From Geodermatophilaceae bacterium (lineage in GTDB: Bacteria; Actinomycetota; Actinomycetes; Mycobacteriales; Geodermatophilaceae): 6,042 nucleotides of DNA. Position numbers and translations under genes: made by a program. The notes under the pieces were generated by a model. The model was given only the letters and a program-made list of their open reading frames with translations, was not told where the DNA came from and did no database searches. Shown here piece after piece: positions 5,450-6,042 of the stretch. Every line of letters begins with the position of its first letter. The first letter of the stretch is position 1. The stretch lies in contig JACCUM010000396.1 of NCBI GenBank assembly GCA_013811805.1, forward strand, positions 1 to 6,042. The letters are read 5' to 3'.

Positions 5450-6042
5450 GTGCCGCCGAAGTCCAAGAGCGCCACTGCATCGACCAAGAGGTCGGGCAAG
5501 CCGCTCGTCATCGTCGAGTCCGGCTCGAAGGCAAAGACGATCGCGGGGTATCTCGGCGGCGACTACATCGTCGAGGCCAGCGTCGGGCACATCCGCGACC
5601 TGCCCCGTAACGCCGCCGACGTTCCGCCTGCATACAAGGGACAGCCGTGGGCTCGGCTCGGTGTGAACGTGGACAACGGCTTCGAACCGCTCTACGTCGT
5701 GAGCACCGACCGCAAGAAACAGGTCAGCCGACTCAAGGCCCTGGTCAAGGACGCCAGCGAGTTGTACCTCGCCACCGACGAGGACCGTGAGGGCGAGGCG
5801 ATCGCCTGGCATCTGATCGAGACCCTCAAACCCACCATCCCGATCCGTCGGATGGTCTTCCATGAAGTCACCCGCGAGGCCATCCTGACCGCGATTGCCA
5901 ACCCGCGGGATGTCGACACCGCACTGGTCGACGCGCAGGAGACCCGCCGGATCCTCGATCGCCTGTACGGCTACGAGGTCTCGCCGGTCCTGTGGAAGAA
6001 GGTCATGCCGAAGCTCTCGGCGGGCCGGGTGCAATCGGTGGC
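5450..6042 (+). CDS. topA: DNA topoisomerase I, N-terminal part, cut off by window edge
   Basis: Type IA topoisomerase that relaxes negative supercoils by transient single-strand cleavage. The visible 197 codons cover the Toprim domain and the start of the next domain. LVIVES at residues 19-24 holds the catalytic Glu23; GHIRDLP follows at 46-52; TDEDREGEAIAWHL at 109-122 gives the Mg2+-binding DxDxE set Asp110, Asp112, Glu114; FHEVTREAI at 137-145, ETRRILDRLYGYEVSP at 164-179 and LSAGRVQSV at the edge are all classic. The active-site Tyr and C-terminal domains lie beyond the window. Bacterial TopA proteins usually read ESPAKAK here; this one reads ESGSKAK (residues 23-29), an unusual swap next to the catalytic Glu, though the essential Glu and Lys are kept. 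The GTG start follows AGGAG. Confidence 0.96.
   Translation, partial: MPPKSKSATASTKRSGKPLVIVESGSKAKTIAGYLGGDYIVEASVGHIRDLPRNAADVPPAYKGQPWARLGVNVDNGFEPLYVVSTDRKKQVSRLKALVKDASELYLATDEDREGEAIAWHLIETLKPTIPIRRMVFHEVTREAILTAIANPRDVDTALVDAQETRRILDRLYGYEVSPVLWKKVMPKLSAGRVQSV

Noticed and set aside
4866..5666. 266-residue plus-strand frame running through the small gene, the gap and into topA
   Set aside because: It is out of phase with both real genes, has an Arg/Ser/Pro-rich composition typical of shadow frames, and no Shine-Dalgarno.
5432..6034. 200-residue minus-strand frame opposite topA
   Set aside because: The plus strand encodes unmistakable TopA Toprim motifs over the same stretch; the minus frame has no recognisable domain.

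Overview
The window is high-GC bacterial DNA of a clearly actinobacterial kind: strong G/C bias at third codon positions, three of the four genes starting with GTG, and a gene set (MrfA/YprA-type helicase, K+-independent H+-pyrophosphatase, short conserved protein, DNA topoisomerase I) that recalls the topA neighbourhood of mycobacteria and streptomycetes. The genus cannot be fixed from the sequence; a Propionibacteriales-like organism is a guess.

Layout. Positions 1-2029, minus strand: a DEAD/DEAH-box helicase of the Rv3649/MrfA type, with its N-terminus at 2029 and its C-terminus cut off by the left edge. Positions 2030-2200: a divergent intergenic region holding the hppA leader with two compact hairpins and a strong Shine-Dalgarno. 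Positions 2201-4495, plus strand: complete hppA, a membrane-bound proton-pumping pyrophosphatase of 764 residues. Positions 4496-4599: a gap dominated by a long, almost perfect inverted repeat. Positions 4600-5190, plus strand: a 196-residue conserved actinobacterial protein of unknown function, with an N-terminal QLPLF that resembles a beta-clamp-binding peptide. Positions 5191-5449: a non-coding leader with a two-copy direct repeat (43-nt period) and two further hairpins. Positions 5450-6042, plus strand: the first 197 codons of topA, open at the right edge.

How it fits together. Helicase, small protein and topoisomerase point to a DNA-maintenance neighbourhood. The pyrophosphatase is an energy and PPi-recycling enzyme; nucleic acid synthesis releases PPi, but any functional link to its neighbours is only positional. 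The three plus-strand genes are separated by gaps of 104 and 259 nt that contain hairpins, so they are probably not one tightly coupled operon.

No mobile element, CRISPR array, tRNA, rRNA or obvious defence system is visible. Most of the window is ordinary core genome. The points worth a second look are the clamp-motif-like N-terminus, the repeats before topA, the long inverted repeat after hppA, and an atypical TopA N-terminal motif.
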